64,000 bases of DNA from Artemisia argyi (Eukaryota; Streptophyta; Magnoliopsida; Asterales; Asteraceae). The stretch lies in the NCBI GenBank assembly GCA_030686995.1, contig CM060692.1, forward strand, positions 11,451,465-11,515,464, written 5' to 3'. A program made the translations under genes and the position numbers. The notes beneath the pieces are model-generated. The model was not told where the DNA came from. It did not search any database and saw nothing but the letters and a program-made list of their open reading frames with translations. Of this stretch, positions 61,200-64,000 are shown piece after piece. The first letter of the stretch is position 1. Each line of letters starts with the position of its first letter.

Positions 61200-61804
61200 T
61201 GAAGCTTTTATGATTTCAAGATGAGATAAGAATTGAGAAATTTAAGTATTATGGTAAGAAATGCAAACTTAAATAGAAAATATTGATGGAATGTGGTTTT
61301 TAAAAAGTGATTTGACAATGGTAGTACTTGAGTTCTTGTGGCTTTAAAATATAAAAATTGTTCCACTTATGCTCATAATCTTGAAGGTGGATGGGTCAAT
61401 GATGGGCCGATGTAACAAAGGCCCCCCACCAATAACATTTCCATCATTTAAACCACAACAACAAAGATACCGAATCCCGCAAGAGCTGGGTATGGGTGAG
61501 GTATAATGACAGATCATACCCTTACCCTTGGGTAAACCCGAGAGTTAGGAGACTGCTTCTGGAAGACCTCCGGATTTCCATCATTTAACCAAAGAAAATA
61601 ATCTTTAGAAGTAAAATTTTATGTACCCACACACCTGTAAGAGCAAGTGAAATAGACTACGAAAAGTAAAACATCTTGAATTGATTAAAGATAGTCTTTG
61701 CAAGGTTACAGATGGTTAAGAACTATCGATTCAATAGAACAAAACCAGACCCGCAAAACGAATTCAAAGAAGAATACATTCCTGAGATAGAAAGATGCAT
61801 CAAA
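61200..61804. other. Between CML and MYB-CC genes; SINE-like copy
   Basis: 61200-61260 is 5' UTR/promoter of the CML gene. 61441-61580 has AATCCCGCAAGAGCTGGGTA..GGTGAGG and GACTGCTTCTGGAAGACC, the pattern of a common plant SINE. The remainder is unremarkable and includes the 3' UTR of the MYB-CC gene. Confidence 0.5.
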
Positions 61805-62789
61805 CTATCCGGACATCATCCATTCTGCTTGTGGCAGTGAGTCTCCGCCGTTGCTGAACATAGCCCGGTGTCTTTTCTTCATGCCCATGGGTGAAACGGG
61901 GTTGCTGCTTGATGTCAAGCAGCTGTCAATGCTAGGTGCAATTCCGTTTTCAAGATAAGCTGTGACATCAGGAAGTGACGGGATTGGGATAACAGATGGA
62001 GGACAGTCATTTGCTACCTTGATTGCGAGTTCCGAGAGCTCCTCTCTAGCTGCATCTAGACCAGCGGTTGCAACTGCTTGATCGTTTAGAGCTTTGCATG
62101 CTTTTTCCAAGATTGATTGAAGGTACTTTCCTTGTGCTTCTATTCGAAGCTGGAGCCGACGTTGAACCTGAAAATAGTTGGTAGGTTTAAAGACAGAATT
62201 TTGATCAAACATGTGAAACTTTACAGCAAAAAAAGAAAAGAAAATGGTATTCTTTTGCTAAAACTTTTCAAATTGAGTAGAGCCATCTCAAGTAGGATAG
62301 AAAAAAAAAAGAATGTAATGATTAATTTGTTTTCGCGATTGAAAAAGGGAAAAATAAGAAAGTGCTGTGTTTTATTTATTGTCCGTGTTGATATGTACAG
62401 TGAAAAAGGGAGCTATCATATTTACAAATACACCCTTCCTGTGAAAGGGTAATTGTGTCATTTAGCATACCAGTCAATAAACTACAAAAATGTTGATCTG
62501 AAAAAAGAGGTATAGGAGTCAAAACAGATAATTTTGTACTGATCGAGTTGACCCGAAACATTCTCTATCAATTTATATAAGCAATTTGTGCGTTAAATAT
62601 TATTACAAAAATTATATTCTACGACAAGAATCTATAGTTTTTTTTAATAAAGCAATTTAGACCCATTCATTAGTTCTCTGAATTTAAATATAGTATTTCG
62701 GCCACTTTCAACCTGCCTGACCCGTTCAGCCCAGTTAGACCCATTCATAGGTAAACAGGTCATAGTCACCACCTTATTAAAAATTATGA

Positions 62790-62843
<54 letters not shown>

Positions 62844-64000
62844 TAGCTGCAAGAAACATGCAATGTCAATGAAGTAACCTCTAGCTGCTCATGCAATCTT
62901 CGTTGGACTTCCATCTGCACTCTCAAAGCTTCTGTAACCTGGAAGCCACTGTTGGAAGAAGCAATTAACAGGGTTAGCACAAGTGATAATACAATCACAT
63001 ATGTTATATGTTAATTGTAAATTACTTCAAAGAGAACATACTCGTTTGAATCTTGTGGCATCATTCTTGTTGATGATGTTGTGGATGAACCCGTGTCCTG
63101 GCTCTCAGCAATGCAAGATGCTACAAGTCCAACAATTAATTAGTAGTGATTGAAGATCGTAACTGAATGAGCTAATATTGGTAAAGTAAAACTACTAAAT
63201 AAGCTTTTTTTTCGAGCAATGGTTTCTTCCCTTAGCATCTTTATGCTAAGATTTAACCAACCAACTTTCATTATTTTATCAATTAAATCCGTTAACTTTA
63301 TATTTGGGGTATGCAATCCGTGAAACTTTTTTTCTACTCACAGAAAAAATATGAACAAAGTTAAAGGATTATACCGCCAATAAGTTCAAAGCTTTGCAGT
63401 TTGACCATATTATCCGCAGCAAAAAAATACTAACTTTATACATCTTCAAAGATAGTAGTAAGTTTTTTTGCTACTATTTGGTAATCACGTTTTACACTAT
63501 AATTGCCAAACTAGCCAGTTTCAAAAACTTTACATGACGTAAAGAAGTATAGTTATCAAATTGGACCTTTTTAAAATGTATGCACCTATTTTATGGAAAA
63601 TCCCCAAAAATATCGAAAAACCCAAACTTGGTGTGTGGGAGAGCTAATAAATGCTAAACATCGGAATTGGTGAGGTCATTACCATCTTTGGAATTTTCTG
63701 TGAACTCTTTGCAAGATTGCTTTCCTAGCCGATATTTCTACAAGAATATACACAACATGAGAAAAAATCGGGAGTTATTCGTGAAAATAGACTTTAATGC
63801 ATGTACCTATGGATGTTTGGATGTGCCTTTTAAAAGTAATGATTTGAAAAGTGACAACTGCACACCACATTTATTATAGTTCCAGATTCTGTTGATCTGA
63901 TAATTTATTCACATGACCACTTTCAAGTGCATGCCCAAACATGTCTATGGTGATTGGAAGATCATGAAATCAACTAACCTGAAGATGTGACTTCAAATGA
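61805..64000 (-). CDS. MYB-CC transcription factor (PHR1/MYR-type), partial
   Basis: Minus-strand gene cut by the right edge. Exons seen: 64000-63979 (end of the MYB repeat, HLKSHLQ), 63737-63683 (KYRLGKQSCKEFTENSKD), 63120-63042 (ESQDTGSSTTSS), 62948-62879 (GFQVTEALRVQMEVQRRLHE) and 62167-61805 (VQRRLQLRIEAQGKYLQ to the stop). The MYB SHLQKYR motif followed by the coiled-coil LHEQLEVQRRLQLRIEAQGKYL defines the MYB-CC family, which includes phosphate-starvation regulators (PHR/PHL) and the flowering-related MYR proteins. The CC helix mediates dimerisation and DNA binding is through the MYB repeat. The C-terminus (PSLPDVTAYLE..., ending in QAEWMMSG) is characteristic of the MYR/UNE16 group; I infer this subgroup. 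Intron 62168-62878 contains an AAT microsatellite. The missing N-terminus lies right of the window. Confidence 0.9.
62791..62842. repeat. (AAT)n microsatellite in the MYB-CC intron
   Basis: About 17 ATA units; the frame reading poly-Tyr across it is an artefact. Confidence 0.95.

Overview
The window is plant nuclear DNA: GT-AG introns, AT-rich intergenic sequence, abundant class II transposons and MITEs, long poly-T tracts and long AT/CA microsatellites. The fusion of serine/threonine kinase-like exons to phloem protein 2 (PP2) like exons is a pattern I know best from Asteraceae (lettuce, sunflower, chrysanthemum relatives). I therefore infer a composite genome; this assignment is not proven by the sequence.

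Layout. (1) 0.9-1.3 kb, minus: a secreted X8/CBM43 callose-binding-type protein. (2) 1.9-5.6 kb: a decayed hAT transposon with a perfect 8-bp target-site duplication (TSD), carrying a second non-autonomous hAT element inside it, also with a perfect 8-bp TSD. A tRNA-type SINE follows. (3) 7.3-13.5 kb: two neighbouring SERF/4F5-like genes, one decaying and one intact. The 4.1-kb intron of the intact gene holds three tandem foldback MITEs and a hAT MITE. (4) 15.6-33.3 kb: the centre of the window, with six protein-kinase exons in a row on the plus strand. The first four look catalytically dead and the last two keep the canonical lysine, HRD and DFG. Two PP2-like domains follow. All junctions from the third kinase to the end splice in phase, giving a predicted protein of about 1,694 residues with four kinase domains and two PP2 domains. 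The two upstream kinase exons end in conserved splice donors and could be truncated paralogues or further 5' exons. (5) 34.46-45.77 kb: a complete CACTA (En/Spm) element of 11.3 kb with matching TIRs, a 3-bp TSD, palindromic GTCGAC subterminal repeats, decayed TNP2-like and second-transposon-gene reading frames, a 16-copy 41-bp minisatellite and extra ORFs. One of these is an antisense GRF-finger/coiled-coil frame. (6) 45.95-50.0 kb: a candidate 4-kb solo LTR. (7) 54.1-54.9 kb: an AP2/ERF factor of the DREB A-6 type. (8) 58.3-58.9 kb: a small cysteine-rich protein gene built by tandem duplication of a phase-2 exon. (9) 59.8-61.2 kb, minus: a CML21-like EF-hand protein. (10) 61.8 kb to the right edge, minus: the 3' part of a MYB-CC (PHR/MYR-type) transcription factor, cut by the window end.

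Functionally, the kinase-PP2 cluster is the most unusual locus. Pseudokinases in tandem with active kinases and a lectin-like PP2 tail resemble, in architecture only, plant tandem-kinase immune proteins. The remaining genes (X8, SERF, ERF, CML, MYB-CC) are ordinary single plant genes with no evident operational link. No rRNA, no convincing tRNA gene, no CRISPR array and no organellar insertion were recognised.
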